In this document: positions 50,730 through 60,608 of the stretch, in pieces
How the letters are laid out: every line of letters starts with the position of its first letter
How positions within the stretch are numbered: position 1 is the first letter of the stretch
Assembly: GCF_014201655.1 (NCBI RefSeq)
Contig: NZ_JACHEX010000001.1
Location: 611,751 to 675,750, forward strand
Source: Thermosipho japonicus
GTDB taxonomy: Bacteria; Thermotogota; Thermotogae; Thermotogales; Fervidobacteriaceae
Direction: 5' to 3'
Length of the DNA: 64,000 bases
Position numbers and translations under genes: made by a program
The notes under the pieces: model-generated
Told to the model about the DNA's origin: nothing
What the model saw: only the letters and a program-made list of their open reading frames with translations
Database searches by the model: none

Positions 50730-51227
50730 CTATGCAGTTTGATCAAACAATATTCCAAGTAAATATTTTGGAAAATTCATACCAAACTGCAACGCATTTT
50801 TTGCTATTTCAAGCATTAAAATCTGTCTCTCTAATTCTTCTCTCTTAACTGGGTCATCTTCAATTTGTAATTTTAACTGCAGCTGCCTAATTTTTTCAGA
50901 AACGTGCTTTGTATCAACCTTTAAACCTTCATTTTCAGAATTTTCCTTGTCTTGATCACTTTTTCCCGGAATATACATCCAAACCCTTGTCTTGCCTGCA
51001 ACAGCAGCAAGAAAAGAACCTCTTTTTCTAAGATCAAGATATATTCCACCATATATAATATATCCGCCTTCTTTTTGGGCTTTTCTTTCAAAGGCATAAT
51101 AATTGCTCAATTCTTGAGATAAAACTCTTAAAACACTTCTACTCGCCGGAGCACCATGTGAAAGGCCAGGCTCTCCAGGATCAAGCCTATAACCAAGCAT
51201 TGGATTTGAGATAGCAGATACTTTCAT
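50730..51227 (-). CDS. Protein of unknown function (165 aa)
   Basis: I do not recognise this protein. The N-terminal part is rich in small residues (NPMLGYRLDPGEPGLSHGAP), the middle is beta-like with a basic patch, and the last 60 residues look like a coiled coil or helical hairpin (KHVSEKIRQLQLKLQIEDD). No signal peptide is seen. It lies between ruvA and the DRTGG gene, 4 bases after ruvA. Confidence 0.6.
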   Translation of the reverse strand: MKVSAISNPMLGYRLDPGEPGLSHGAPASRSVLRVLSQELSNYYAFERKAQKEGGYIIYGGIYLDLRKRGSFLAAVAGKTRVWMYIPGKSDQDKENSENEGLKVDTKHVSEKIRQLQLKLQIEDDPVKREELERQILMLEIAKNALQFGMNFPKYLLGILFDQTA

Positions 51228-51231
51228 AGTA

Positions 51232-51801
51232 TCACCTGCTTAAAAATCTCAACGCCTTTTTAATAATATCATCTAATTTATCGTCTTTTTCTGCAACTTT
51301 ATTTACAGCCTTTTTAGCCTGATTCCTATTAAACCCCAAAGTAACCAATGCTTCTATAGCTTCTAGAACTTTTCTATCTTTTTCATCGATGCTTATATCT
51401 AACTCTTTAATTGTGTCTTTTAGTTCTAAAACTATTCTCTCTGCAGTTTTTGGCCCTATTCCAGGTAGGCTCGAGAGCGCCTTTACATCCTCATTGATTA
51501 TAGCACTTACTACTGACTCAACACTGTTTGATGAAATAATCTTCAAAGCACTTTTTGGCCCAAGCTTGTTCACACCAATCAACTTTTCAAAAAGTTTTAG
51601 TTTAATAACCTCTAAAAAGCCATACAAACTTATTCCATCATCACTTACAACCATTTTTGTATATATTTTTACATTCTTATTTATATATTCCTCAAAATCT
51701 CCCGTATCTCCTACAATTATTTCATATATTAAATCATTTACATTTACATATACCTTACCATTTTCTATACTTTCAACTTTTCCATTCAAAGCATGAATCA
51801 T
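51232..51801 (-). CDS. ruvA: Holliday junction helicase subunit RuvA
   Basis: RuvA binds four-way DNA junctions and loads RuvB. The 189-residue product has the N-terminal OB fold (MIHALNGKVESIENGKVYV), the helix-hairpin-helix LSSLPGIGPKTAERIVLEL and the C-terminal RuvB-binding domain. ruvB and ruvC are not adjacent. The ATG overlaps the tatD stop. Confidence 0.96.
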   Translation of the reverse strand: MIHALNGKVESIENGKVYVNVNDLIYEIIVGDTGDFEEYINKNVKIYTKMVVSDDGISLYGFLEVIKLKLFEKLIGVNKLGPKSALKIISSNSVESVVSAIINEDVKALSSLPGIGPKTAERIVLELKDTIKELDISIDEKDRKVLEAIEALVTLGFNRNQAKKAVNKVAEKDDKLDDIIKKALRFLSR

Positions 51802-52556
51802 ACATTCACCCCAAACAGTTCCCTAGCATTATTTATTAGCTTTTCAGAAACATCTTCACCGATCAATTTATTTATTTCTTCTACTACATATTTTACATAA
51901 GATGGCTCATTTCTCTTTCCTCTATAAGGTTGTGGAGGAAGATATGGACAATCAGTTTCCGTAACTATATTTTCCTCTCCAACTAATCTTACAATATCTC
52001 TTAATTGCTGATTTTTTTTGTATGTTAATGGCCCACCAATTCCTAGATAAAAACCTAATTTGACAAATTTTAAAGCATACTCTCTATCACCACTAAAGGA
52101 ATGAATTACACCATCAAACGGGCCGATCATTTCAAGTATATTGTATGCATCTTCATATGCATCTCTAACATGAACAACAACAGGTAATTTTAAATCTTTT
52201 GCAAGCATTAACTGTTCTGCAAATACTTTCTGTTGTACTTCTTTTGGGGAAAAGTTTCTATAATAATCCAATCCTATCTCTCCAATTGCCACAACTTTTT
52301 CATTCTTTGCTAACTTTTCCAATATTCCAAGATAGTCATTTGGTACACTACTGCTATCATGTGGGTGAATACCTACTGTTGCAAATACCTTGTCATACTT
52401 TTTTGAAAGTTCAATACATTGATAACTATCTTCTATATTTGTTGCTACATTAACTATAAACTCAATACCATCATTTTCAAAATTTTTTATAATTTTCTCC
52501 CTATCTTCATTAAAATGCTTCATATGCAAATGCGCATGTGTATCTACTATTTTCAC
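51798..52556 (-). CDS. tatD: TatD-family metal-dependent DNase
   Basis: TatD proteins are two-metal hydrolases acting on DNA ends or D-aminoacyl-tRNA-like substrates. The 252-residue product starts with GTG at 52556 behind GGAGGG; the frame continues upstream to 52625 without conserved sequence. Metal motifs are DTHAHLH, IGEIGLDYYRNF, VHVRDA, IHSFSG and TDCPYLPP. It heads a nine-gene unit. Confidence 0.93.
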   Translation of the reverse strand: MKIVDTHAHLHMKHFNEDREKIIKNFENDGIEFIVNVATNIEDSYQCIELSKKYDKVFATVGIHPHDSSSVPNDYLGILEKLAKNEKVVAIGEIGLDYYRNFSPKEVQQKVFAEQLMLAKDLKLPVVVHVRDAYEDAYNILEMIGPFDGVIHSFSGDREYALKFVKLGFYLGIGGPLTYKKNQQLRDIVRLVGEENIVTETDCPYLPPQPYRGKRNEPSYVKYVVEEINKLIGEDVSEKLINNARELFGVNV

Positions 52557-52578
52557 AAAAACCCTCCTTTCAATTTTT

Positions 52579-52609
52579 ATTATACCACTAAAAAAACAAC
52601 TAGTTGCAA
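52579..52609 (-). promoter_or_regulatory. Promoter of the tatD-ruvA unit
   Basis: On the minus strand TGGTATAAT gives an extended -10 (TATAAT at 52584-52579), with TTGCAA (52609-52604) 19 bases before it. The start codon follows 22 bases after the -10. The long spacer makes it less typical, offset by the TG extension. Confidence 0.6.
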
Positions 52610-52662
52610 TCATAATAATATTCAAAAATTCTGTGCTTTATCTTTATGATTTTTCCAAAAAA

Positions 52663-52692
52663 TTAAAAGCGGCCTATCAAAGGCCGCTTTAA
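52663..52692 (-). terminator. Terminator after oraE
   Basis: On the minus strand AAAGCGGCCT pairs with AGGCCGCTTT around a 5-base loop and is followed by T-rich sequence. It closes the ornithine operon. Confidence 0.92.
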
Positions 52693-52709
52693 AACTCTTA
52701 AATTCATTA

Positions 52710-54905
52710 CTATTTATTTTCCATCTCTTTTAATTTTTTTACCAAGAATGATGCAACATGTACTCCTTTTGTTCCTCTTCCAAAGCCTGCATCCATCCCA
52801 TTTTCTTTTGCAAGATCATCTGTTATTTGAGTTCCACCTGCAACTATAATAATCTTATCCCTAATTCCTTTTTCTATAGCAAGCTCATGGAGCTTTCTCA
52901 TGTTTTGAACATGAACATCGTTGTGTGTAATAATCATAGATGCTAAAATAGCTTTCGCGCCTGTTTCTATTGCTGCATCAATGAGTTTTTCAGGTGGGAC
53001 ACTTGTTCCAAGATAAGTATACTTAATTCCATATTTTTCAATTCCACCATGTTTTATATCCAAAACTTCTCTTAATCCCACTGAATGTTCATCGTTACCA
53101 ACAGTACCTGCTACAACATGAATTGGATTGTTTTTGACATATTCGAATATTTCTTCCTCTGGTAGTGTTTCAGGTTTCTTTGGAATTTCCAATTTATCAA
53201 CTTCAATTTCAAATGGAACCTTTGCTTTTACCTCAATATATGTTCCTTCTGCAGGATGAAGAACTCCCTTGTGAATTACTGTAATCTCCTCTAACCCAAG
53301 TTTCTTACACAAAGAAATTGCAGCAGCTTCTGCTAATTCTTCTGGTAATGCAAATGTCATATCTAGTTGAATCCAACCATCAGAAAACCACTCAACTTCA
53401 GGCTTTATTACATTCCTCTTTTTCATATCTCTGATTCTTTCAAGCCTTACATTAACATTATCTGTTTCATCTAATTCATCAATAAACTGAATTTTATCGG
53501 GGTTATGAAGTGTACAACCGCCTATAAGATCACAAGGTTTTTCGATACCTTCAGGAAGATTGTTGTATCCAAAGTGCTCACAAACAGGAGCCATATAGTC
53601 CTCATCCCTTGGTACGACTGTTCCAGCGGCAATTTCTCCATCCTTTTTTCTTGCTATTCCATCGCCAATTCTTTCTGGGTAGTATCCATTATCCACAAAC
53701 ATTCCAGCTTCTAATGCCTCAAAGTATCCGCCCATATCCAAAATTTCTTCCAGCATGAGAATGGCCCTCATTTTCAGTTCTCTTACTTTTTCTCTTATCT
53801 TTTTCTCATCAATTTTTACATATTTTTTCATTCCATCTAATGCAACTAATGTATGTTTTGCAGTCTCAACACCACGAATTGAATTTACATGCCATGGAAC
53901 ATTTCTTCCCTCATCCGGAGTAATAGTTGATTGTAAATCTGCTGACGTGAGTCTTGAAATTAATGTATTTAAAACGTGTATTCTTGTAGCATCAAAAAGA
54001 TCAGATTCTATGTATCTTGTATTCATTTGGGCTCTAAATCTAAATCCATCAAATAATTCTCTCAATGCTACAGCATATGGAAGGTTATACCTAAACTCAG
54101 GCATTGGAGCAACAACTGGAGGAACTGTAGATAGCGCTATATATTCTTTTTTCATTCCTGCCTTTAAAGAATACATGCAATTTATTCCATGTTGGACTAA
54201 TAGTTCAGGCATTACCGTCCACGCAAGTTTTGCTGATGCGTTAGCATTGTGTGCACCGTCAATTTGGAGCATATTAACAGATGCCATTATCTTTTTTGCA
54301 ACCGCTGCATCAACAAAAGATCTAATAGGATTTATACCTCTATACAAAACATTGTATTGTGGATCCTGGTGTGCACCATTAACACCTTCTTCTGCAAATA
54401 AAACTGCTATCTCTGGCCCCGCAACGCCTGAAACATAACTGTGAAAATTAATTGGACGACCTACTTCTTCTTCAATTAGGTCAAGAGCTTTTCTCGTTGC
54501 ACGTAGTTGCTTTCTTGTGATAGGAATTCCACCAACACCTTCTGGTGTACCCTCTATGAGTCCATCGTAGTGTGATTGACCAAGAGTTCGTATAACCATA
54601 ATATGATCTGCACCATGCCAAGCTGCCATTCTCATCCTTCTTATATCATCTTCGAACCTTCCTGATGCTATTTCTGAAGTAATTACTACTTCCGGTTGAG
54701 GATCAATATTTCCAAAGTAATGTGCAGCTGGAAGTGGAATAGAATTTTCTAAATTTTCGCTGACTTGGTAATATTCATAATCACCAATTTTTGAACCTTC
54801 TGGTAACTTCTTTCTCCAGGTCCAACCTTTCCTTTTTGGGCGATATTTGTCCAGATCTTTCAATATTTCATCTATATCTATTGGCTTCTTAGGATCAAGC
54901 ATCAT
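52710..54905 (-). CDS. oraE: D-ornithine 4,5-aminomutase, large subunit
   Basis: OraE with OraS uses coenzyme B12 and pyridoxal phosphate to move an amino group, converting D-ornithine to 2,4-diaminopentanoate. The 731-residue product has a TIM-barrel part (GVGGIPITRKQLRATRK, HSYVSGVAGPE) and a C-terminal B12 domain. The cobalt-binding DEHSVG has H607; K618 eleven residues later matches the pyridoxal-phosphate lysine of the clostridial enzyme. Two ATGs open the frame behind AAGGGGTGA. It overlaps oraS by 11 bases. Confidence 0.93.
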   Translation of the reverse strand: MMLDPKKPIDIDEILKDLDKYRPKRKGWTWRKKLPEGSKIGDYEYYQVSENLENSIPLPAAHYFGNIDPQPEVVITSEIASGRFEDDIRRMRMAAWHGADHIMVIRTLGQSHYDGLIEGTPEGVGGIPITRKQLRATRKALDLIEEEVGRPINFHSYVSGVAGPEIAVLFAEEGVNGAHQDPQYNVLYRGINPIRSFVDAAVAKKIMASVNMLQIDGAHNANASAKLAWTVMPELLVQHGINCMYSLKAGMKKEYIALSTVPPVVAPMPEFRYNLPYAVALRELFDGFRFRAQMNTRYIESDLFDATRIHVLNTLISRLTSADLQSTITPDEGRNVPWHVNSIRGVETAKHTLVALDGMKKYVKIDEKKIREKVRELKMRAILMLEEILDMGGYFEALEAGMFVDNGYYPERIGDGIARKKDGEIAAGTVVPRDEDYMAPVCEHFGYNNLPEGIEKPCDLIGGCTLHNPDKIQFIDELDETDNVNVRLERIRDMKKRNVIKPEVEWFSDGWIQLDMTFALPEELAEAAAISLCKKLGLEEITVIHKGVLHPAEGTYIEVKAKVPFEIEVDKLEIPKKPETLPEEEIFEYVKNNPIHVVAGTVGNDEHSVGLREVLDIKHGGIEKYGIKYTYLGTSVPPEKLIDAAIETGAKAILASMIITHNDVHVQNMRKLHELAIEKGIRDKIIIVAGGTQITDDLAKENGMDAGFGRGTKGVHVASFLVKKLKEMENK

Positions 54906-55269
54906 TTTTCACCCCTTTGAAGAGCCTATCAACATCTTCCCAATATTTTCCTTCAATCAATGCTCTACCTGCTTCTATAATATCCATATTTTTCTCTCTT
55001 GCAATTTTCCAAACGATATGACCAGCACCCTTACCAAGGAGTCCTCTCTGGAATATCATGTCAACAAGTTTTGATGCTTCGATACTATTAAACCCCATTC
55101 TCAAAAGAACTGACCTTTCAACAGAGGGTGATGTATGGTTTTTTGCAAGTTCTATTAAAGGATCTACAACCTTTTCAACAAGATGCCAAAAATATTGATT
55201 TAATTCATCATCAGTCATTTTTTGTAAATGTTTGCTTCTTTCTAAAAAATCATCTTTTCTAGGCTTCAA
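54895..55269 (-). CDS. oraS: D-ornithine 4,5-aminomutase, small subunit
   Basis: OraS is the small partner of OraE. The 124-residue product has the family's usual size (about 120) and KNHTSPSVERSVLLRMGF, GKGAGHIVWKIA motifs. The start is TTG at 55269 behind GGAGGTGAAG, inside the end of ortB (11-base overlap). Position between ortB and oraE confirms the call. Confidence 0.9.
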   Translation of the reverse strand: MKPRKDDFLERSKHLQKMTDDELNQYFWHLVEKVVDPLIELAKNHTSPSVERSVLLRMGFNSIEASKLVDMIFQRGLLGKGAGHIVWKIAREKNMDIIEAGRALIEGKYWEDVDRLFKGVKNDA

Positions 55270-56686
55270 TTACTTCACCTCCAAGTTCTTTAACAAATTT
55301 AACTATTTTCTCTGTGGTGGTATTTGTATCTTGAGCCATAAACTCTATTTCTTGCTTGTTAAACTCCTTCTTGTTATACCTTTTTATTACTTCTTTTACA
55401 TAACTCTTTCTAACTTCATCCATATCAAATTCAATGTATCCAATCTGGGAAGGATGCTCTGGTATAACTATTCTTTTCCCTGGAAGATCTTCTTTTATTG
55501 GATCTCCTCTTTTTATCTCCATACCCATTTTTCTAGCAAAAGTTAATTGTGCAGATGGCAATTTTCCTGCCCCAGTGTATTCGGTTTCGTTTACAACTAT
55601 TACTTTATCATCATCCATTTCCAATGCAAGCGCAAATGCAGCTGCAAGTGATGTATTTCCTGCCGGACCTCTTTGCATTCCTTCAAGTTGTGCAAGCATT
55701 TCAGTTATATAGAAGACTTCACCTTGAGTTACAAGAAGATATCTATCCATATATCTCAATGCACGTGCCGCATTCTTTGGAACATCTGACCTATCAGGGA
55801 ATGTTGCAAATGGAATACCAAATCCTGTATGACCAGTTGTAAAGTATTTTTTGTTAAAGTCATTATCACTTGCCATATGTAGCCCTCTAAGGTTTACACT
55901 TGCTGCTATTATTTTTGTCTCACTTGCTCCTGCCTTTTTTAATCCTCTGGCTGTTCCAGTTAAAATTCCTCCACCTGCATGTGTTATAACAACTGCATCG
56001 GGATATTTACCAACCATTTGCATAGTTTGCTCTGCTATTTCATATCCAAGACTTTCAACACCTGCTATCGCATACGGTGTATAAAGAGATGCATTAAAAA
56101 ATCCCGTTTCTTCAAGTAAAACAAGGGTATAATAAAATAGCTCTGGCCCAACCGTTAATTGAACTACTTCCGCACCGTATGCCTCACAGGATCTTGCTTT
56201 TTCAAGTATTTCTGGCTGTCCTACCCATCTATTGTCGTAACATTCTTGTGTGATAATACACTTTAAGCCTCTTTTGGCTGCTTGAGATGCAACAGCAGCA
56301 CCATAGTTTCCACTTGTTGCAGCAATAACACCTTTATATCCATGCTTTTGTGCGTGGTATACACTTACGGATGCTCTTCTATCTTTATAACTCCCTGAAG
56401 GGTTTGTAGCTTCGTCTTTAATAAAAATTCTTGCACCTTTCCCCTTTGGAGCAATCTTTTTTATAAGCCTGTTTATCTGTTTTAACTCTACAAGAGGAGT
56501 ATTCCCAACTCCCGTCTCACTTTGAATTTCTCTTACTTTATCAAGTGAATAGCCTACTTCTTGCATCATCCTTTCATAGTCAAATATTATTTCAGAAGAT
56601 ATGAATTTTTCATAATCTATTCCAACTGCTTTCTTCATTATTTCGTTTTTCCTAGACATTACTGCATCATATGATAAGTCACGCAT
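55259..56686 (-). CDS. ortB: 2-amino-4-ketopentanoate thiolase, beta subunit
   Basis: OrtB with OrtA splits 2-amino-4-ketopentanoate with CoA to alanine and acetyl-CoA. It is a fold-type II pyridoxal-phosphate protein: K101 in PSGSYKDRRAS is the likely cofactor lysine and SGNYGAA the phosphate loop. I use ATG 56686 behind AAGGTG; ATG 56689 and GTG 56695 are alternatives. About 475 residues, full length for the family. Confidence 0.92.
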   Translation of the reverse strand: MRDLSYDAVMSRKNEIMKKAVGIDYEKFISSEIIFDYERMMQEVGYSLDKVREIQSETGVGNTPLVELKQINRLIKKIAPKGKGARIFIKDEATNPSGSYKDRRASVSVYHAQKHGYKGVIAATSGNYGAAVASQAAKRGLKCIITQECYDNRWVGQPEILEKARSCEAYGAEVVQLTVGPELFYYTLVLLEETGFFNASLYTPYAIAGVESLGYEIAEQTMQMVGKYPDAVVITHAGGGILTGTARGLKKAGASETKIIAASVNLRGLHMASDNDFNKKYFTTGHTGFGIPFATFPDRSDVPKNAARALRYMDRYLLVTQGEVFYITEMLAQLEGMQRGPAGNTSLAAAFALALEMDDDKVIVVNETEYTGAGKLPSAQLTFARKMGMEIKRGDPIKEDLPGKRIVIPEHPSQIGYIEFDMDEVRKSYVKEVIKRYNKKEFNKQEIEFMAQDTNTTTEKIVKFVKELGGEVIEA

Positions 56687-56996
56687 CATTATCACCTTCT
56701 AAAATCTTTCTAAGTTCAATACCTATAGTTAAAAGTTCGGGAACTGGCTCACCAAAATCATGTTCGTATTTTGGATTAATCGCAACAAGCGTTCCTGTTA
56801 CTCTTCTTCCAATAAGAGTTAATATTTCTACTTCATCTCCTATATTTGCATCTTCGTTCTGCAAAAATCCTTTAACTCTCATTTTTAAAGGTACCTTTTT
56901 AGTATCTTCTGGAAGAGGTGCCGTTCTTTCTTCCGGTTTTAAAAGCAGTTTTTCTATTTGAACCCAATCTCCCTTTTTTGCCTTCATGCTTTCCAC
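56679..56996 (-). CDS. ortA: 2-amino-4-ketopentanoate thiolase, alpha subunit
   Basis: OrtA is the small partner of OrtB. The 105-residue product reads KKGDWVQIEKLLLKPEERT and DEVEILTLIGRRVTGTL, matching the small OrtA family. It lies between ord and ortB; its stop overlaps the ortB start region. Confidence 0.88.
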   Translation of the reverse strand: MESMKAKKGDWVQIEKLLLKPEERTAPLPEDTKKVPLKMRVKGFLQNEDANIGDEVEILTLIGRRVTGTLVAINPKYEHDFGEPVPELLTIGIELRKILEGDNDA

Positions 56997-57003
56997 CTTC
57001 TTA

Positions 57004-58005
57004 TCATTTTATAGACAAAACTGAACGTGGTACTGGAAGATCTGCCATTGTTTTTAATCCTGGCTCTGCACCAATTACAATTGGAATCATGTTTGTTGCA
57101 ATCGCTATTGTTGCCTTTCCACCTGGAATTTCAGGTTTTATCGCAAGTTTTATATCTGGATCACCGCAAATTTCTATGTAGTCTCCTGTTTCAACTCCTT
57201 CAAGATGTGGATGAATTTGTTGAGGATGTTGCATTTCAATTACTACTTTATCTCCGATATATGCTTTTGCAGAGTGATTACAACCTGCTACCATCCCTGG
57301 TTCCACTTTCACCACAGGTGTTTCTCTGTGAACATTTGAAATAATTGGTTTTCTTTCTTCTTCAATTTTAGTAATATTCCATCCAAGTGCTCTTGCAATC
57401 ATCATAATACTTTGTGGAAAACCTATATGTCCAACTATCTTTCCAGTTTTTAAACCTTCCTCAAATTGTTCTGGAGTTGTTCCAACCCCTTGAGTTTCCA
57501 TAACAGTTTTTCCAAACGGCGAAAGATCGTTTATTCTTCTTGCCACTATCTTGTCTACTCTATTGCATACTCCCGTCAATGAGAGAATCAATGTATCAAG
57601 AACAAATCCAGGGTTTACTCCTGTTCCAAGTATTGTAACTCCATATCTTCTTGCTAGACTGTCCATGTATAAAGATTCTTCTGGGTGTGAGTCAAAAGGA
57701 AATGCCATCTCTTCTGCAATAGTTACTACATTGCAATGATTTTTTACTGCATATTCTATTTGTGGAAGCACTTCTTTAACAAAAGAAGATGTAGCTATAA
57801 CCACAAGATCTGGGTTAGTCTTTTCTATTATTTCCTTATCTCTACCTACAACTATCCCTAATTTTTCCATCCCAAGTACTTCGCCGACATCTTTACCTGC
57901 ATGATTTAAATCAATAGCTCCTACCAATTTCATATAGCCACTTTGAACAATATTTTTTGCAATACCACTTCCCATCGCACCTAAACCCCAAGAAACTATT
58001 CTCAT
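57004..58005 (-). CDS. ord: 2,4-diaminopentanoate dehydrogenase
   Basis: Ord oxidatively deaminates 2,4-diaminopentanoate to 2-amino-4-ketopentanoate with NAD(P). The 333-residue product has an N-terminal Rossmann motif [12 protein letters not shown] and a DapB-like arrangement. It is the first gene of the ord-ortA-ortB-oraS-oraE operon, behind GGGAGG. Confidence 0.9.
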   Translation of the reverse strand: MRIVSWGLGAMGSGIAKNIVQSGYMKLVGAIDLNHAGKDVGEVLGMEKLGIVVGRDKEIIEKTNPDLVVIATSSFVKEVLPQIEYAVKNHCNVVTIAEEMAFPFDSHPEESLYMDSLARRYGVTILGTGVNPGFVLDTLILSLTGVCNRVDKIVARRINDLSPFGKTVMETQGVGTTPEQFEEGLKTGKIVGHIGFPQSIMMIARALGWNITKIEEERKPIISNVHRETPVVKVEPGMVAGCNHSAKAYIGDKVVIEMQHPQQIHPHLEGVETGDYIEICGDPDIKLAIKPEIPGGKATIAIATNMIPIVIGAEPGLKTMADLPVPRSVLSIK

Positions 58006-58355
58006 TCTAACTCCTCCCTTTTTGTATAGTTATCCATTTTTAATGTTATCATGTTATTTAAAACTTTTCCAATGTGTGTAAAATGAATTAATTTTAAGTA
58101 AAAAAGATAAAGTGTGAAAAATATCATTAAACACCTTTATACTAAAGTATGCTTTTTTATACCTATTCTATTAAAAACAAAAACTTAACTTCCACCAAAA
58201 TTGATTTACTGCTTTACTGATAAAAAACAATTTTCTTAAAATGTTTCAAACTATAAACTTTTAAAGTAGAATTGTTACATAAACCTACTATATTTTTACA
58301 ATATGAAAGTATAAAATTAATAATTGAAAAACAAAATATAACCTCTGGAGGTGAG
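58006..58355. other. Intergenic region between ord and the chemoreceptor
   Basis: This 350-base AT-rich gap separates divergent genes, so both promoters should lie here. For the plus strand TTTACA (58295-58300) and TAATAA (58318-58323) are 17 bases apart. For the minus strand TATACA (58028-58023) lies close before the ord ribosome site without a clear -35. I see no riboswitch-like B12 element and no other gene. Confidence 0.45.
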
Positions 58356-58358
58356 ATT

Positions 58359-60326
58359 ATTAAAAACCTGGGTTTATCCATTAAAATATTGATCATAACT
58401 TCTATTTTAGGCATTTTCATGATTTTACTTGGAGTTTATTCTATAAACTCAATGAAAGCATCGCTTGTAGAAAACGAAAAGGCTTTATTGGGAAACGACA
58501 CTAACTACTTCTCAGAAAAATTATGGAGCCAAATCAACTTTTACTCTCAGATACTAAACAACCTGGATTTAAACATTAAGAATGAAAGCCTCAATAACGT
58601 TATGAACTTATTCAAAAACACAAAAAACGGATATGAGAACCTAGTGTTTGTTTATGTTGCTGCTGAAAAAGATATATATATCTATCCTAACATTGAAATC
58701 CCAGAAGACTTTGATCCAACTACACAACCATGGTACAAAGATGCAATTAAAAAGAGAGGGAAAATTGCTATTTCAGAACCATATAAAGACAGTATTGCAA
58801 ATAAATTCCTCATGACTCTTTCTAAGAAAACTTCTTTAAATAGTAAAGATGCAGTTTTAGCAATCGATATTGATATAACGAAACTTTCAGAGGAAATAAT
58901 ATCTCTTGATTCAAATACTTCAAATGAAACACATATACTTTTCAGTAGCCAAGGAAATATTATTTTACACTCGAACTCAGAGTTTATAGGAGCAGATGCT
59001 AGTCAAACAACTTTATTCAAAAAAATAAGCAACAATTCAAAAGCAGGAATATTTGAACTAAAAGACGATGATGGCAAAAAGTTACTTGTAAGTTTTAATA
59101 AACTTCCAAACGGTTGGATATTTGCAAGTATAGCTGATAAAGACACTCTTCTTAGAACCGTCAATAAAGAAACAGTTAATCTGGTAATAATATTTATTAT
59201 AGGTTTTGCTGTAAGTATAGGCTTTGGACAATTAATTTCAAATAAATTCATTATAAAACCTTTAAAAAATATCACAGAAGCTTCAAAAACAGTATCTGAA
59301 GGCGACTTAACAGTAAGAGTAAACTATTTCTCGAAAGATGAAATAGGAAACCTTTCGAACTCTCTTATTCAAATGATAGACTCTTTAAACCAAATAGTTA
59401 AAAACATTGAACTAAATGCCAAAGAAGTCGAAGATGAAGCTAAAAAAGTTTCAAACTTTTCAGAAATCTCTAAAGAACAAATAGAAAATCTTGTACGAAA
59501 ATTCAGTGAAATAGCTTCAGAAGCTACAAATGCTTCTGCTGCTGTTCAACAAGTAACAGCCGCAGTCCAGGAAGTAGCAAGTACTGCTCAAACTGTTTCA
59601 AGTGCTGCACAAAATCTTAGTGAAAATGCTCAAAATGTTACTGAACTCTCAAAGAAAGGACAAAATGAAATAATAAACATTTCTCAAATAATAGAGCAAA
59701 CAAAAGAAAAAGCAGAGTTTACCCAAAATGTAGTTGAAAACCTATCAAAAAGAGCAAAAAATATAAACAAAATAGTTGAAACAATCAATTCAATTGCGGA
59801 ACAAACAAACTTGCTTGCATTAAACGCAGCAATAGAAGCAGCAAGGGCTGGTGAAGCAGGAAAAGGATTTGCAGTTGTTGCTGATGAAATAAGAAAACTT
59901 GCTGAAGAAAGTAAGGTTGCAACAGAAAATATCTCAAAAATATTGAACGAAATTCTCAAAGAAAGTATTAATGCAAGTCAAGCTACTAAAGAAACAAATG
60001 AAATTGTTTTAACTGCAACAAAACAAGCTATATCAGTTAAAGAAAGCTTTGAAAACATTCTAAATAATATTATGGAAATGACAAATATGGTAGAAAACCT
60101 TGCCGCAAGCGCACAAGAGCAAAGTGCAAGCACTGAAGAAATGAGTTCAGCTATGGATACTATTAACTCTTCTATACTCTCAATCTCATCAAATCTTGAA
60201 GAAGCATCAAACGAACTAATCAAACAAGAAGATTTAATAAAAGAAACATTTGAAACTTCTAAAAAACTTTTCGAACTTTCTGAAAAGCTGCTAAATTCAA
60301 TAAACAGATTTAAAGTAAAAGATTAA
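58359..60326 (+). CDS. Methyl-accepting chemotaxis protein
   Basis: A membrane chemoreceptor that controls CheA. Two membrane segments (residues about 9-27 and 272-292) bracket a periplasmic dCache-like sensor domain, followed by a HAMP domain and a long signalling coiled coil. The tip [18 protein letters not shown] is fully conserved. The only ribosome site, GGAGGTG at 58346-58352, points to an ATT at 58359 as the start; no ATG, GTG or TTG stands in frame near it. The ligand is unknown; nearness to ornithine genes is suggestive only. Confidence 0.9.
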   Translation: MKNLGLSIKILIITSILGIFMILLGVYSINSMKASLVENEKALLGNDTNYFSEKLWSQINFYSQILNNLDLNIKNESLNNVMNLFKNTKNGYENLVFVYVAAEKDIYIYPNIEIPEDFDPTTQPWYKDAIKKRGKIAISEPYKDSIANKFLMTLSKKTSLNSKDAVLAIDIDITKLSEEIISLDSNTSNETHILFSSQGNIILHSNSEFIGADASQTTLFKKISNNSKAGIFELKDDDGKKLLVSFNKLPNGWIFASIADKDTLLRTVNKETVNLVIIFIIGFAVSIGFGQLISNKFIIKPLKNITEASKTVSEGDLTVRVNYFSKDEIGNLSNSLIQMIDSLNQIVKNIELNAKEVEDEAKKVSNFSEISKEQIENLVRKFSEIASEATNASAAVQQVTAAVQEVASTAQTVSSAAQNLSENAQNVTELSKKGQNEIINISQIIEQTKEKAEFTQNVVENLSKRAKNINKIVETINSIAEQTNLLALNAAIEAARAGEAGKGFAVVADEIRKLAEESKVATENISKILNEILKESINASQATKETNEIVLTATKQAISVKESFENILNNIMEMTNMVENLAASAQEQSASTEEMSSAMDTINSSILSISSNLEEASNELIKQEDLIKETFETSKKLFELSEKLLNSINRFKVKD

Positions 60327-60344
60327 GATAAATCATCATCACAC

Positions 60345-60372
60345 CTCTCCGCCTTGTGCGGAGAGTTTTTTA
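60345..60372 (+). terminator. Terminator after the chemoreceptor gene
   Basis: CTCTCCGC pairs with GCGGAGAG around CTTGT, followed by six T. It closes the single-gene chemoreceptor transcript before the CRISPR leader. Confidence 0.93.
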
Positions 60373-60608
60373 TAACATTCCACGGTTATCCTTTTACAAA
60401 TTAAATGTACATAAACGAAACAAAATTTTTATAGTAAAATTCAGTCGATGTGTAGTAGTGTAAAAAGTCCTGGAGATCGACTGAAAAAAATAAAAAATTT
60501 ATGTAACTCCAAAGTATTTTACGTTAATATTGTTTATTATTTATTATGAGTTTTTCAAAAAGGTTGCAAAAAGTAATAATATGTAATATAATTATAACGT
60601 AATCTATA
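60373..60608 (+). promoter_or_regulatory. CRISPR leader region
   Basis: This AT-rich stretch lies on the side of the array with perfect repeats, so it is the likely leader. Near the array TTGCAA (60564-60569) and TATAAT (60587-60592) are 17 bases apart, placing transcription start about 10 bases before repeat 1. A 10-bp inverted repeat TTCAGTCGAT/ATCGACTGAA (60440-60449 and 60476-60485) lies upstream. No gene is seen. Confidence 0.75.

Noticed and set aside
53755..54438. Plus-strand open frame of 227 codons
   Set aside because: It lies fully antisense to oraE, has no ribosome site and no recognisable motif; it mirrors the coding bias of oraE.
58006..58270. Possible B12 riboswitch before the ornithine operon
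   Set aside because: I looked because the aminomutase needs B12, but the region is AT-rich and shows no B12-box or structured GC-rich element.
58214..58420. Minus-strand frame of 68 codons upstream of ord
   Set aside because: It overlaps the chemoreceptor start, lacks a ribosome site and reads as AT-rich noise.
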